This document shows, one piece after another, positions 11,374 to 24,213 of a stretch of DNA of 64,000 bases. The notes under the pieces were generated by a model. It did not search any database, had not been told where the DNA came from, and worked only from the letters and a program-made list of their open reading frames with translations. The first letter of the stretch is position 1; each line of letters starts with the position of its first letter. The stretch is from Aquanectria penicillioides (taxonomy: Eukaryota; Ascomycota; Sordariomycetes; Hypocreales; Nectriaceae). Location of the stretch: assembly GCA_003415625.1 (NCBI GenBank), contig PYIU01000011.1, positions 1,997,001 through 2,061,000 on the forward strand. Reading direction: 5' to 3'. The translations under genes and the position numbers were made by a program.

Positions 11374-14300
11374 ATGGAAGCTCTCGGAGGAGCCGCAAGC
11401 ATCATCGCTGTGGTCGATATATCGGCCAAAGTTGCGTCGCTATGTCTACACTACTCGACAGGTGTTGTCAATGCAAAGACCGACATCCAACGTTTACAGC
11501 AAGAGCTCGAGGTACTCCAAAATATCCTCCAAGGGGCACAGCAACTCAATACTCGCACGAATGGCGCTCAACTCCAGATCACGCGACAGCTACAGGGAGC
11601 GCTCAACAGTGCCCTCTCGCAATTGAAACTACTGAAGGGCAGACTGGAGGAGACGAGCGGCCAAGGGAAAGGCCGTAGGGCGATGAGGCGGCTTGGGTTT
11701 CGGGCTTTGAAGTGGCCTTTTCAACGCCAAGAGAGTGACGGCATCATCCGAGATCTCGAACAGTGTCGAAACAATATTTCTACAGCATTCGCCATAGACA
11801 GTATGGCGCTGCAATTGGAAAGCCGGTATGCGCAACTTAATTGGATTTTGCTTTTGAGCTGTAGAAAGCTGAGGAAACAGTTAGAAAGGATATCCAAGAC
11901 ATTGCTCAAACTCTCGACTTCGCCAAGCTCCCAACTGCAATTGGTGCAACGTATAATTCCTACGCCGATGAGCATGATGCCCGATGCCATCCCAGGACTC
12001 GTATCAAACTGCGCCAGGATATAATGGATTGGGCTCATGACCCACACAGTAAAACCATCTTTTGGTTAAATGGCATGGCCGGAACGGGCAAGTCGACCAT
12101 TTCTCGCACGATTGCCCAGTCATTCGATGACCAAGGTTGTCTGGGCGCGACCTTTTTCTTCAAGAGAGGTGAACGGGACCGAGGCAATGCATCCCGGCTA
12201 TTTACCACAATATCAGCACAAATGGTCATCAAGTTGCCGGAAATTGCAGTCTCAGTACGTAAAGCTATGGAAAACGACTCAACTCTTCCCGAAAAAGCCT
12301 TGAAAGAGCAATTTGATAAGCTCATCCTTGCTCCTCTCCAGAAGATAAGTAAAGAAACACTCAGCCCGAGTCCCGTTATTATTTTACTAGACGCCCTTGA
12401 CGAATGTGACCGAGACGATGACATCAAGGTCATTATATACCTCTTGTCACTGTTTAAATCTTTGACTTCACTAAAGGTCAAGGCATTCGTCACTAGCAGA
12501 CCCGAGCTTCCTATCCGGCTCGGTTTCCATGAGATCAAGAACAAATACCAAGATCTAATTTTGCATGAAATACCACGCCCAATTATAGAGAATGACATAC
12601 TGGAATTCCTGAAAGACGAGTTGCAGAGCATAAAGTCAAACTTCAACAGCCGCTCAGACGAAGAAGACCAACTGGAATCCGAATGGCCGGGTGCCGAAAA
12701 CACACAAGCGCTTCTACGGATGGCCGTTCCACTCTTCATTTTTGCTGCCACCGTTTGTCGATTCATTAAAGACCCCATGGAAGATCCCTCACTTCAACTT
12801 GACAAGATTTTGAAATACGAAACTGCGACTCGGCAATCCGAGATTGACAAACTGGACGCAACCTACCGACCAATTCTGGACCAAATGATACACGGGCGAA
12901 ACAAGGCGGCTACAGAGGCCGTTTTAAACGACTTCCGCGCGATCGTTGGCACTATCGTGCTCTTGGTAGAGCCGCTCTCGGTCATCGGTTTGAATTCCCT
13001 TCTGGACATTAGTAAGAGGACTATTAAAAGCAGACTGGAGACTCTCCATTCTGTCTTGAGCGTACCAAACTCTTCGCAACAGCCGATAAGACCGTTCCAT
13101 CTATCCTTTCGCGATTTCCTCGTAGACCCCGACAAGCGCGGCACCAATCCTTTTTGGATTGATGAAAAGGAAACTCACATGAGAATTGCGACGAGGTGCC
13201 TACGGCTACTGTCGGCTGGCCACCTGAAAAGGGACATTTGTGACTGCAACTGGCCTGGAACTGCACGTATTGAAATTCCGCATTCGGAAATCGATAACAA
13301 GTTGCCGGGGCATGTTAGATATGCGTGCCTCTATTGGGTTCATCACCTCGACAACGCCGATGTTCGCATCACGGATGAGCATGAAGTATATCGTTTTCTC
13401 ACGACCCACTTTATACACTGGATAGAAGCTTTGAGCCTTCTCGGACAGGCATCAACAAGCATTCATCTTATCAAAAGCCTCCAGTCTCTCGTTAGCGTTA
13501 GTATCCCCCAGCCTATATGTGCTTACCAAACAGCTAATGCAGTCGATCAGCCCACCATGAGCGAAAAGACGACTTCTTTTTTGCATGACGCCTGGCGTTT
13601 TGTACTCACGTTCCTGCCAATCATTAATACACACCCCCTTCAACTCTACGTGTCTGCAATCATCTTCGCCCCGCAGAAGAGTATCATCAGGAGCATGTTT
13701 GCGAACCTCGCGACAGAATGGATCCAACAATTGCCTTTGCTTGATTTGGACTGGAACGAATGCCTGCAAGTTATAGAGGAAACTAAAATACCAAGTTGGG
13801 TTCGCCGTGGATACAAGGCACTAGCCTTTTCGCCCGATGGCAAGGTACTCATATCCGCTTCGAGTCATGGCGGCATTCAAATTTGGGATTCCTTGACTGG
13901 GGACAGTATCCAGACATTCGATGATTCTTCTGACATCCCTGACACGATATTCTTTGCCCAAAATGGCCGGCTGGTCATTTCTGCCCCCAAAGGTGGCCAT
14001 CTTAGGATGTGGGACCCTTTGACTGGTGAGACTAAGAAGACAATCAAAGCATATCGTGTGAGTGCCTTTGATCTCTCACAAGATGGAAAGACTGTTGCTA
14101 TCATCGAAGAAGGAGGAACTTTGGCTATCTTAGATCTGGACGGCCAACAGACCCAACAGCTCCCTAGCTCAACTGCGTCGATGCCGAGAGTGAAATTCTC
14201 GCCAGATGGAACATTGCTTGCGTTTGGGTCAAGCGACAGCGAAATCATGGTATGGGACCTGACTTCACACCGCGGGATCCAAACCATAAAAACCAATTTC

Positions 14301-15623
14301 GCCACTCGTGCCATCGACTTCTCGCCCGATAGCAAGTTGCTAGCTTTTACAGACGACAGCCACGTTTGCCTGCTAGACCCGCGCACAGGTCGAAATATGC
14401 GCAGGATAAAATGCCATATAGCTTTGGCCGTTGACTGCATGGCTCTCTCCCCAGATGGTCAATTGCTTGCATCATATATCGAGCGCGCCCAATATGTGTG
14501 TCTCTGGGACCCCGTCACAGGTCAAGAACTGGGGAAGCTTGAAGGCCACGACGACTCAGTCACAGCCATGGCCTTCTCCCCGGATGGGAAGACGTTCGCC
14601 TCGGCTTCGAGTGACGGCATGGTGCGGCTCTGGGACCCATATGCAGCTGGCACCGCGTGGGCTTCTACGAGACATGCGTATAGAATAATATGCCTTGCGC
14701 TTTCTTCTGACGAAAGCAAGGTCGCCTCAGTTGCACTTGATAGCTATATTGGGGTTTGGGATATCCAGAGTGGGAAGCATATACACATGCTCACGCATGA
14801 TGGTGGAGCTACTTCCCAAGTGCTTTTTCCCCCGGTTGATATTAACATGATGGTATCAACGGGGAATCATGGCCAAGTCGTTGTTTGGGATGCTCAATCC
14901 GGTAAGAAAGTCCGGAGCCTCCAATGTGGGACGCACATCAGGAATATCAAATTCTCGCCTTGTGGTACGATGCTTGTAGTAGTGACTGCCGAAGAGACTC
15001 AGATTTGGAATCTGATATCATGGGCCAAGATGCATACGCTTGAACAGGAATCACCACATCATGCAGTCGCATTATCGCCAACAGACAGTTTACTGGCAAT
15101 CGGAACTTCACAAGGGATCAGGTTATGGAACTTTCAACAAGGAACAGTGGAGAAGTCATCACCAATGGTGAATAAAAAATTTCCCATAGCCGAACTCGTG
15201 GGCATATTCTCACCAGACGGTCGTGTTCTGGTAGTGTCTGAACCACAATCTCTCGGATTCTGGGATTTCACTACTGACAGATGGATGTCTGTTTCCATTC
15301 CTACTTGGCGCATCCGCAAGGCTGCATTTAGTTCTGATGGCTCCCGCCTCTTCACCCAGCTAGGTGAGATTATTATTCCTCCAGAGCCAGAGTCATCAAC
15401 TTCACCATATGAATTCCAGAGCCCCGTGGAGATAATGGGATATGGTATAGCCTCGAATCATCAATGGATTACATGGAATGCAGAAAACTTTCTTTGGTTA
15501 CCACCTGCATTTAGGACTGAAACGTGCATTATTAGAGGATCAACAGTTATTCTAGGCTGCTTGACTGGATATGTACCTGTTTTGAAGTTCACGGACGCTC
15601 TGGAGCGTGGGATTGGTAAATAG
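11374..15623 (+). CDS. NLR-like STAND protein: Fungal_N - NACHT - WD40
   Basis: Two exons as I read it, 11374-11800 and 11881-15623, giving 1389 residues; the intron site is inferred from phase and is the least certain point. N-terminus: MEALGGAASIIAVVDISAKV and a helical domain like Fungal_N of STAND proteins (residues 1-140). A linker with KLPTAIGATYNSY and EEHDARCHPRTR-like spacing (ADEHDARCHPRTRIKL) leads to NACHT: P-loop GMAGTGKST near residue 210, Walker B ILLDALDECD near 315, then winged-helix-like sequence (PFHLSFRDFLVDPDKRG). From about residue 785 to the end run some 12-13 WD40 blades (ALAFSPDGK ... IWDS, SVTAMAFSPDGK ... RLWDP). Such proteins are intracellular sensors of non-self or stress in fungi, with the WD blades as the recognition surface. 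The blades here are divergent from one another, unlike the near-identical, fast-changing repeats of HET-E-type proteins. Alternative in-frame ATG at 11266. Confidence 0.88.
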
Positions 15624-16478
15624 TTGTAGTGCATTGACTTTGTGCAAAAATAATGGCTTTCGCTATAGCACTAAGTTGATTGACATTCAGCAAACGGTTA
15701 AATAAAGGAGAAATACCATTGATGTGAGCTTGAGGAGCGAAAGGAACTCGAGGGCTCTGGCATTATAGTCAATATCAAGCAGGGACGAAATGTGACGATA
15801 GGTTGGCGGATGTCTATCGGCACAAGTTGTTCGCGAATCAGCCACAATTCGATACAGTGTCACCACCAGTTGGAAGAAAACGTGCAACAAGAAGAATATT
15901 AGGAAATCGTGTACATATTTTTTTAACAGTCTAATCTGTGCATATCTCATCCAAGCGAATTCGTCACTGGTGATAGCGTAGAACTAAGAAACAAATTCAA
16001 ACGACAACATCACGAAAAAGGAATAAAAAAAATAAACAAGAAGAAAAATTACAGGAGAAATGCTGAACGCTGTGTTCTGAAAATGGGAAAGTAGTCTATC
16101 ATGTTCTAGTTTTCTCAATCTTCCAACTTGCCTTCCGTCCAACAACGAAAGGCTGTAACGATGGGAGGATTGCCATAAGTCAATCTATGTTCAATATGAG
16201 GCCACATGATCAATTAAATCATATTGATTATACCTCGGCCAGTCAAACCTCGCCAACTTGAGAAGCCGGAAAAGTGGTTGCCTCATAATCCGACCCTCTG
16301 ACCTACCATGAACCTCTGAGCTTATTATTCTGGCAATGTACTCTCATCGTCTGCGAAAGGGCCCTGCTAATCACTTTCTTAACCCGAAAAGCATGCAAAA
16401 TTTGCCCCTCAATATTTCTTGAGTACTTCGCAGTTAAAAAGCTGCCCGGCCACTCAACTCATGAGCGCAAACATGCAT
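15624..16478. other. convergent 3' intergenic
   Basis: About 850 bp. A hydrophobic 87-codon open frame (15950-15687, minus) begins with ATG but has no recognisable relatives and may be chance. A-rich stretch at 16010-16060. Confidence 0.5.
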
Positions 16479-17165
16479 TTACAAGAACCCCCCCAAAGCA
16501 CCACCCAAAGTTTTGCCCTCCTTCAAAAATGATGCCTCCCCGACTTTAGCCAACCCGATCTTGTTATGCCACACAACTCTCATGCCAGAATTGGTCGCGC
16601 CCTGAACATCCCCCGCACTACCGGCGACGAATAGTGCCTCCGACGGGTCGACATCCATGGCAGTTAATATAGCCTGGTACGCCGCTTTGACGGGCTTGTA
16701 AAACCCAGAATCTTCAGCGGTAACGACGGTATCGAAGGCAAATTCTTCTGAACTCATCTCAGTGACGTACTCCTCGACTCGACCTGCAGCGAGGTGTCCC
16801 AAATGCTTCGAGCAATTAGTCACTACACCAAGCTTATATCCTCGTTTTCGCAGCATTGGCAGCACCTGTGCGGTCTCGGACCACGCTTGTAAACTCGTCC
16901 AGTTTGTCAGAAGTGCTTCTGGCGATGAAGGGGGGAGCCCAACATCGCGCGCAGCTTCTCTGACAAAATCTTCGTACGGAGCATATGCTCCCGCACTAAA
17001 AGTAATCTTCAAGTACCTTTCGCGCCATCGCCTGCCCTCAGCCGAGGAAGATGAGGGTGTGGAGGCATCCCAGAGAGTCCAGGAGTCTATGAGCCCAGTG
17101 AGGAGGTCAAAGATGATAACTTTCGGCGTCCAGTCAGGTTCGACGTTGCTTGACGGAATAGACAT
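16479..17165 (-). CDS. HAD-superfamily hydrolase (2-haloacid dehalogenase-like)
   Basis: Single exon, 228 residues from ATG at 17165 (in-frame ATG also at 17261, giving an extra 32 residues without domain content). HAD motif I is VIIFDLLTGLIDSW (nucleophile Asp in FDLLTG; the second acidic residue of phosphatases is Leu, as in dehalogenase-type members). Motif II is GVVTNCS, motif III the Lys in GFYKPVKAAY, and motif IV FVAGSAGDVQGATNSGM with two acidic or polar ligands. The cap contains WRERYLKITFSAGAY. The family cleaves carbon-halogen or phosphate-ester bonds through an aspartyl intermediate; with motif I lacking the second Asp, dehalogenase-like chemistry is more likely than phosphatase, but substrate is unknown. 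Cytosolic. It converges on the NLR gene and lies downstream of the CFEM receptor on the same strand. Confidence 0.86.
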   Translation of the reverse strand: MSIPSSNVEPDWTPKVIIFDLLTGLIDSWTLWDASTPSSSSAEGRRWRERYLKITFSAGAYAPYEDFVREAARDVGLPPSSPEALLTNWTSLQAWSETAQVLPMLRKRGYKLGVVTNCSKHLGHLAAGRVEEYVTEMSSEEFAFDTVVTAEDSGFYKPVKAAYQAILTAMDVDPSEALFVAGSAGDVQGATNSGMRVVWHNKIGLAKVGEASFLKEGKTLGGALGGFL

Positions 17166-17891
17166 GACTGCGGAGACGTTGTCAGATAAATGGTGTATGG
17201 GGTGAGCAACAAAATGAAATGGAAAAGAGATGAAATGAATGGCTTTGCTTAAATACACCAACTGCAGTTGGATACGAAACTTGCATGACGATCAATGTCA
17301 ACCGCGCCTTTCCTCTCTGAAGTTTCCTTACCGAGCATTATTCATCATATGTGGGGTTCGAAAGTCGAGTCGCTCTCGCGCACTAAATCGGGCCTAGACA
17401 GCTGTCAGGCTAAGGGCGTGTGATATGACTTAGACATTACTACCGACGATCAAAGGTTTTTGTATTTTTTATATTCTCACGATTAGATTTCACGGCATTA
17501 GAAGGATTCAATCATATTTAAAGTGGGCTTAGGGTAAAGTTGATCGTTCGACCTCAGCTTGTTCGAATTTCCTCGGTAATAGGTTGAGTGGGTCATTCGT
17601 TTTGCTCAGCAGCTCGATAGTGTATCGTTTATGCTAGCTCACCTAGTACTGATGTTACCTTGTGTCCAGACACACCGGTTGAGGAGTATAGTGAAATTAA
17701 TTGAATTACAGTATCTGGACTTATTGCTAATTGCCTACTATTTGTTCTCTCTTTCTCCCCTTTTCCCTTTTCCCTACGACTAATTGGCGACAAGAAAGTT
17801 CAAAAATGCGTCTACTACGAATGATGACTGCGTTACGTGAAAGTGTCGTCTATTTAATATCAACTACTTAATAGACTTGGGGTGTATTCAA
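17166..17891. other. intergenic
   Basis: About 730 bp between the HAD gene and the 3' end of the receptor gene. No coding resemblance or repeat recognised. Confidence 0.55.
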
Positions 17892-19583
17892 TCAATTATT
17901 AACAATATTGCTCGTGTTGCTTTGTAGAGAACCTGTCCTCGCATCCTCTTCTACGTCTATGCTCCGACTCGTCTCGGACGAGGTTTCGTGGAGCTGGATA
18001 GACTGCGTACTCTCTGTTCGTGCTTCCATGTGCTTCTTATCAGCTATCAAACCTATCGGCGCTACATGGGAGAAAAACCATGGGCTCATTTTGTTTCGCG
18101 ATGGAAATTTTTGGAGCAGTGTCCGAAGTGCCGGGAGGCAACTGCAAATAACGGCAGAGGCCATCTCTATCATTGACCACATCCCAAGTTTCACACCAAC
18201 CCCTATACATATTAAGCTGTGATATTTATGAAGAAGACGACCAAATGTACTCACACGTGGCATCAGGTGAATTCGCAGACCCAACTAAATACCTTAGTCG
18301 GATAATAGACGTGATGCAGGCACTGAATAAACGCGTCAGCTGTCGCCCATCTAGGGTCTTGCTAAGAGTTTTAACACTCACAACGACCCCAAAGCAAACA
18401 TTAGTAGAAGATCCAGCTTCCGAGTAATTCGAACTTGGAGTTTTAAGAGTTCTGGAATCGGAATCAAAAGAATGGCAATATCTCCAGCAATGTTGCAAAC
18501 AGCCCCAATGTAGAGGATAATAGGAAAGTTGAGGCACTTTCCATTCAAATTCTTGTTCCAAATAGCGGCAATGGGGGTACACTGCCATATAACCAGTCCC
18601 ATAAATATGGTACCGTGGAGAATTACCACGCCAATCGTTGCCAAAGTAAACGTCCGGAATTTTCGCGAAACAAATACTCGATAGAAGAGCGCCAGGAGAG
18701 ACACTTTCGTGGTCACTTGAACGAGCACATATGATATCTCGGCGGAATAGTAGATCTGATAACATAATTTAGTGAGTAGTGATCTGATCATAGCTGCAGA
18801 GGGGCTTACCTGAAGGATTCTCTTTCCATGACCTGGCTCTATATTCCAATAATGCTGCCCGAAACCTAATTGCGCCACTTTATAGTGAGTGTTAGGAAGC
18901 AAGTCGGGTGATCTGTGGCGAGAATAACACACTAATAATTTCAGATGCCAAAGTAGCTCCCAGTATGATCTGCAATTCCACGTGTCAATATCTTACCACA
19001 TGTGGATGCAAAAAGGGTTGGAACATACTGTAGCCACTATCGAAGTCCAATCATCCCACCAAAGCTCTTTTGCAATCCACACACGTGCAACACATCGCAA
19101 GATGACAATAGGAAATGTAATGGACATGCAAACCACGGCAGTCAAAATCATTTCAGAACTCCGTGATTCAATCGGATAGCCATCACAAAGCTTCTTAGAC
19201 ATTCTCCCAACGGCTGCATAAGTATCAGCAACCAAAGGAATAGCCGTGAATTAGAGCCGCTGTTTACCGATCTGATCCTTGAATACGCATGCAGATTGAA
19301 TGCAGGCCGACAAGCTTCCTTGCAAAGTGACATTAGTACACAGGCAGGGCCCTAATGCTCCGAAATCACATCCTGAGTTCGTAATGCCTTTTATTAGGCA
19401 TGGAAGCTTCAACTGATTAGCAAATAGAGGCAACGGATTTTACGGAAGGGGGATTCTTACTGAACAACTTGGCGCTGATCCAAGAGCCTCTATTGGAGAT
19501 GTCACATTCTCGCCAGCGACAAGTATTGAATGGCTTAGTATCCATGCCCAAAAGACATAGATGAAGAGCCCGCTAAGGGTCAT
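17892..19583 (-). CDS. CFEM-domain PTH11-type seven-helix receptor-like protein
   Basis: Eight exons: 19583-19461, 19412-19268, 19213-19029, 18969-18933, 18877-18810, 18755-18382, 18322-18255 and 18202-17892; 436 residues, all GT-AG and in phase. Residues 1-22 form a signal peptide (LFIYVFWAWILSHSILVAG). Residues 38-105 are a CFEM domain with eight cysteines (SCSLKLPC, SGCDFGALGPCLC, SACIQSACVFKD, LCDGY). A rhodopsin-like multi-helix domain follows (MILTAVVCMSITFPIVILR, WWDDWTSI, QVTTKVSLLALFYRVF, WQCTPIAAIWN, ICSCLPALRTLLQ), and the Ser/Thr-rich cytosolic tail ends the protein. CFEM-PTH11 proteins are plasma-membrane receptors tied to surface and host sensing in plant- and insect-associated fungi, where some couple to heterotrimeric G proteins. 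Two exons are very short (37 and 68 nt). No lesion found. Confidence 0.85.
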
Positions 19584-20438
19584 CTTCTGGAGGGGAACCG
19601 GAAATAACTTTGTGTCCTCCCATTATAAGCCGATCGATGCAGGGGCGTAGCGTTTCTTATAGGGGATGCGCGAGTAGTCAGTGTCGTCCGAGCGTGCATA
19701 AGCCATCCACTAATCTACGAACATGAATAGTGGCGCCATCAATGCATCGGGCTGCGCTCAATCAGCTTTTCAGCCTTACCAGTAGATGGGGAAGCCGCCG
19801 TTTTGAATTCTAACAGGGGTTGGTGCCATTAAACGTCGTTGTTAAGTCATCCTGTCTGTGTGATAAGTTTTGGAAGTTAATCATAGAGACACATTGGAAT
19901 TCACTTCATAGGCTTGATAGTGAACGAGTCCGCGACTAGAAATAACTGATCTCTTCAAAGACACCCCATGGTCAAAGTTCATATTAGTATTTCGCTCCTT
20001 ACAACTCGATCTAAGTCTGCACCCTCGTTCGACTTGGACGCCTCCGATATATCTGCACCAAGTCGGCACATCATCAAGAGGGAATTTAAATTGAAAATGA
20101 CTAGCTGAACCCCTACCTACTTTAGAAACAGCCAACTGTAACCAAATGCTCGATCTCGTCTGTGCCCAGGTACTAGTGATGACTAGTGTGACGGTTGGAC
20201 GTGTTTAGTTCAGCACGTTGATGATCTGTGCTTGGGTCTTTTGTTCGGCGTGATCATCCACTAGTCTTTTTAAAATCGCCGCTTGGCCCAATGTTGACAC
20301 TCACACACATTTACTGTACGGATCTGGCAGCATTTGCGAGCCAACAACCACAATATTTTGAGTATCTAAACACCACAAATGAGGGTCGTGTACACACGAA
20401 ATTCGAATTGCGACTTTGAGAAAGCCGTTTGCATCAGC
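19584..20438. other. intergenic
   Basis: About 850 bp upstream of the receptor gene and downstream of the next factor. No gene, RNA or repeat recognised. Confidence 0.55.
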
Positions 20439-22671
20439 CTACCAACGTGTAAACGGCATCGTTCCAAAGCCCAAGGTGTACGCCAGCTCCTCGAAATCTC
20501 CAGTGCCGTTGTCTACGGAGCATTCGAAATCATTCATTAGTGATTCGGTCGTACCTTGATCGTGGGCAGAGGTTGGGTATTGAGATGCGCTCTCCGGGGC
20601 TTCTGCAGACGGACTAGAATTTCCTGCGGCCACGGTGGTCTCTGGAAAATTGGAGCATTTCTGAAGTCTTGCAATGTAACTCGGAGCGGATTCCACATGG
20701 TCGATTCGATCCCCATACACCCTGGCACGCTTCTGCCACGCGTCTAAAACCAATTTCGCCAAAGATGTATTTACATCTGTCGTCAAATCGAATAGCTCCG
20801 ATCGAAGACTATAGATCGTCTCGACTTGGTTCCACGCACGCTCAACAATATCTCTTTCCGACTGCCGGTCCAATCTCCTGACAACGTATATCAATATCTC
20901 GAAAGGAAAGTTGAATTGGGTGAACCATGCAAAGCCGTTTGCTTCGGAAGCCAGCGATATTTTGGTATTCAGCTCTAGTTCAGCTACTGCAACGCGAAAG
21001 AGATTCTGCTCATCTAGCTGGAGTCCTGAATTTGTAGAGGGCTGTGATAAGATGAAAAAGGTTCTCATATGAGCGACAATGCTTTCTATCATGATATTGG
21101 CCATTTGGTGCGCCCGCCCTTCGATGGGATTGCAACGGCTTTCTTGAAAGGCAACCATCTCTCGCTCAAGCTCGTGAAAACGGGCCTTGTAGTAGTTGAT
21201 ATGCTTGCTCATGGAAGAAGGCAGATCATTCGTAGTCGGGCTCTTCAAGTTGTTCATCATACTTGTCGGCTCAAGTCCTGGCGTTTGCATCAGAAATTTG
21301 GCAAGCTTGTACATGACATGGCACAAGACCATTTCTGTAGGCCCGTCCCGATCACAAAACGGTGTTGTTGCATTTGGAAACATGTCTGCATCGTTGAGGT
21401 TCCTCGGCTCGCTCGTGCTCGATGGTCGAGGGAGCAGGGAATGTCCGAGGCCCGAGTAGGTGGCGTATTTAGCATCGACAACGACAATCTGCCACCATAG
21501 CCTGCGCCTCATTTCCGACTCGAATGGAGGGAGACCCAATGCTTCGCCATCATGATGTAAGCCCATCTTCTGAGCAATGCGAATGACGACTCCGTTGAGA
21601 CTCCAGGCCGCATGTCGATCATAGCGACCCTGTAGAGAAAACTTGAAAGAAGGTTAGACATCAAATTTGTAAGAAAGAACAGGGAGGGTGGAATTACGAC
21701 ATAGAGTACAAGGGCTTGCGTAACAACCAAGTCGTTGGTTCTCAGCCAGTCAAGCCTTCGCATTGTGCCCTGCGTTCCGGCCGAGAACTGTCGGAGGGCA
21801 TCATCTCTGGGAATACCAAGAAAGTCCAGGCACTCTTCATCCGACAGTGCCACAACAGCCATGACAAAAATGGAGAAGAGCAAGGCTTGCATATTTAAGG
21901 GTAACTTTTGCTGGCTTGCACTCGCGTCCACCAGGTGTGGCTGAAGGCTTGGGGCGTGGATGATCTTAGTAAAGGGATGGACTCTGTCGAGAAAGACCTG
22001 CCAGAGACGAAATACATGGTGGTGATCGGGCCAGAGATGATCAGTCGATGGGAGACACAAAACATCGCCTCCGCCAAGAAGCCAGTCGGAATCAGCTGCG
22101 GTAGAACCAATGTCTGTGGAGCCGCCTGGACTCAGGTCTTCGACGTCTATAAGGTTTCGGATAGTTTGCAACTGAAGGGGCTTAGATCAAGATACGGAAC
22201 GAAACACCCGACAGAAAAGTCCGAAGAAGCTCACCTCTTCGTGTACAGCCCGTAAGCAGAAGTTGTCCATAAACACAGCCGAGCCATCGCCAACTTGCAC
22301 TAGCTTACCATCGGGGCTGTGAAATGGCGTCCATTCAGATAGAGACTCTGCTACTTGGTTTACCTCTGGCGTTAGCGGCTGGCCGTCGGTCTTGTATTTG
22401 CCACTTGCAAAGTCTCGCAGGTATCGTTCACAAAGCTCAACACGCTCCTTCAATTCATCTGCGGGGCGTGATCTCACAGCCCGGCGAGGAGCAGGCGCCG
22501 CCGGTGCGCACTGGATGCCAGCCTGGGAAATATCAGCGAGTGCAACATGGCGAGTCATGACAATGAAAGGCGCACCTTTTGACACCCGAGACATGGAAAC
22601 GTCCGGTCACATTTGATCTTTCGTTGCTGACAGCGTGTGCAGGAAAGCACGCGCCGGCTCTGGCTGAGCAT
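20439..22671 (-). CDS. Zn(II)2Cys6 fungal-specific transcription factor
   Basis: Four exons: 22671-22576, 22522-22235, 22171-21698 and 21629-20439; 682 residues, all junctions GT-AG and in phase. Exon 1 ends inside the binuclear cluster (LSCTRCQQRKIKCDR, PCLGCQK) and exon 2 supplies the sixth Cys (AGIQC). A linker with ADELKERVELCERYL is a short coiled coil, typical of dimerising Gal4-class proteins. The middle-homology region includes FRLWQVFLDRVHPFTKIIH, QALLFSIFVMAVVAL, GRYDRHAAWSLNG and EMRRRLWWQIVVVDA. It is divergent from the MFS exporter at 24214 across a 1.5-kb promoter region. A factor next to an exporter is common in resistance or metabolite clusters, so the exporter is a plausible but unproven target. 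Confidence 0.88.
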
Positions 22672-24213
22672 CTCGGTGAGATGGCCTGGCTGCGGGAAGC
22701 GGACGGGTTCTGCTCGGCCGATAGATGTATGCGTATGCTTTTCTCGAATCAATCTCCCGATACACTGCTGACTCCGAATGTCTTGCGGACATGAACGGGC
22801 ATGGACGGACTCCGTAAACCCGCAGCCCCGCAGAAGAGTCCGCGCAGGGCAATCAGAGGCTACAACAACAACACAATCCCTGTCGTTTCCCACTCACCAT
22901 CCATGTCACTTCCTGGTGCTGTTTGGATGCTTCTTCCCACGGCCACAGCGCCACCTGCTTGTGAGCTTCTGTGGCGTCCTGCTTCAGGTCGTCATCGTGA
23001 CACGAGCGGGAAATGCTCGGGAGAAGAGTCGGGGGTCAGCATCGTCGAGCACATGTAACGGCAGATGCGCTGGATGTTTATTAATCGTGTACTTTCTAAA
23101 CTGACGGCTCATTTTGAAGAAAACGCCACTCAACTGACTGTGCCGCTGCCTGTTCATACCCGTCGATGCCTCGTTTCAAGAGGATTTGTGGCTGGCCACA
23201 GCCCCGGTTCCTGATACACTGTAGAGTTACTGTGAATTCTTGAAACGTTACTTCGGGTTATTCATGGGAGAATATCGGCTTAATTTGCTGTTTGATACCG
23301 GTGTATGAAGGTCAACCGAGATTCGACATGAAAAGTTATTGATGTTCTTGGTTGGGATTTCACGCGCTGCGACGGGTCTGTTTGAAGGAGCGCTGGAGAG
23401 CTACCGAGTCAATAACTGGTTCAATGTCACTTAACTTGCAAGTTTTATGTCAAGATAAGTCACTGTCATCTTTAGAAACAGGTTGCTCATGATGTATTGT
23501 GGGAAATTGAAGCTCCCTTGTACCAACGCTCTCATCAATTCCCGTCTCCCCTCGTCAACCGAACCTCTCTTGGCAACTCGTGTACGCGCGTGCAAAAAAT
23601 TTAAACTTTAAAATGGAGCATGACTTGTTCTTTTTCAGGTTTTTTCACATGTTCAAAAGCTGATAGCTGTTCAGCAATCGAGGCGAATAATTCGGTTCGT
23701 ACAAGTGTAAGACGGCCACCTCGGACCCGCATCCGGGGACGGGATCCCTCAAACCCCGTGTGTCCGCATCCTTGGTATCACAAGGAAGAAGAGAACTAGG
23801 GATGTCAGCAAATCAAATTAGAGCACATTCGATTTCCATGTGCACGATAATGCACATGAATCATTTCTCATTGCCTTGTCATGATCTTATTACTCGAGCC
23901 TACCAACCGGGACCAGCAATTGATGATGATGGGCGTTTCACGGCCTTGCTCAGCCGCGCTGGACTGTGTAATCAAGCCCCGGTAGAATTGCATCTTCGAA
24001 AGGTTTAAGGGGATCTCGGCATAATACACTGCCGCCTATTCCTCTTGCGTTGAGTAGTGATATTTATCAGTCAGCCCATTCGGCTGCTCCTCTTATTTCA
24101 CTCCGGCATCCCCCACGTGCAATTCCTTCGATATCTGTCATTCACATTCTTCAGCATTATAATCAAGTTTTCTATCAATTACATTCTTGTTTCATTAAGA
24201 CCTATAATTCATC
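22672..24213. other. divergent promoter region of factor and exporter
   Basis: About 1.5 kb shared by the minus-strand factor and the plus-strand exporter. No gene, repeat or RNA recognised; open frames here are short and without resemblance. Confidence 0.55.

Noticed and set aside
11374..15623. Possible toxin-like or HET effector domain at the N-terminus of the NLR-like protein
   Set aside because: The N-terminus fits the general Fungal_N helical domain; no HET, lipase or nucleosidase motif is visible.
15687..15950. 87-codon hydrophobic frame with ATG
   Set aside because: Single hydrophobic stretch in an AT-rich 3' region; no relatives known and no continuation.
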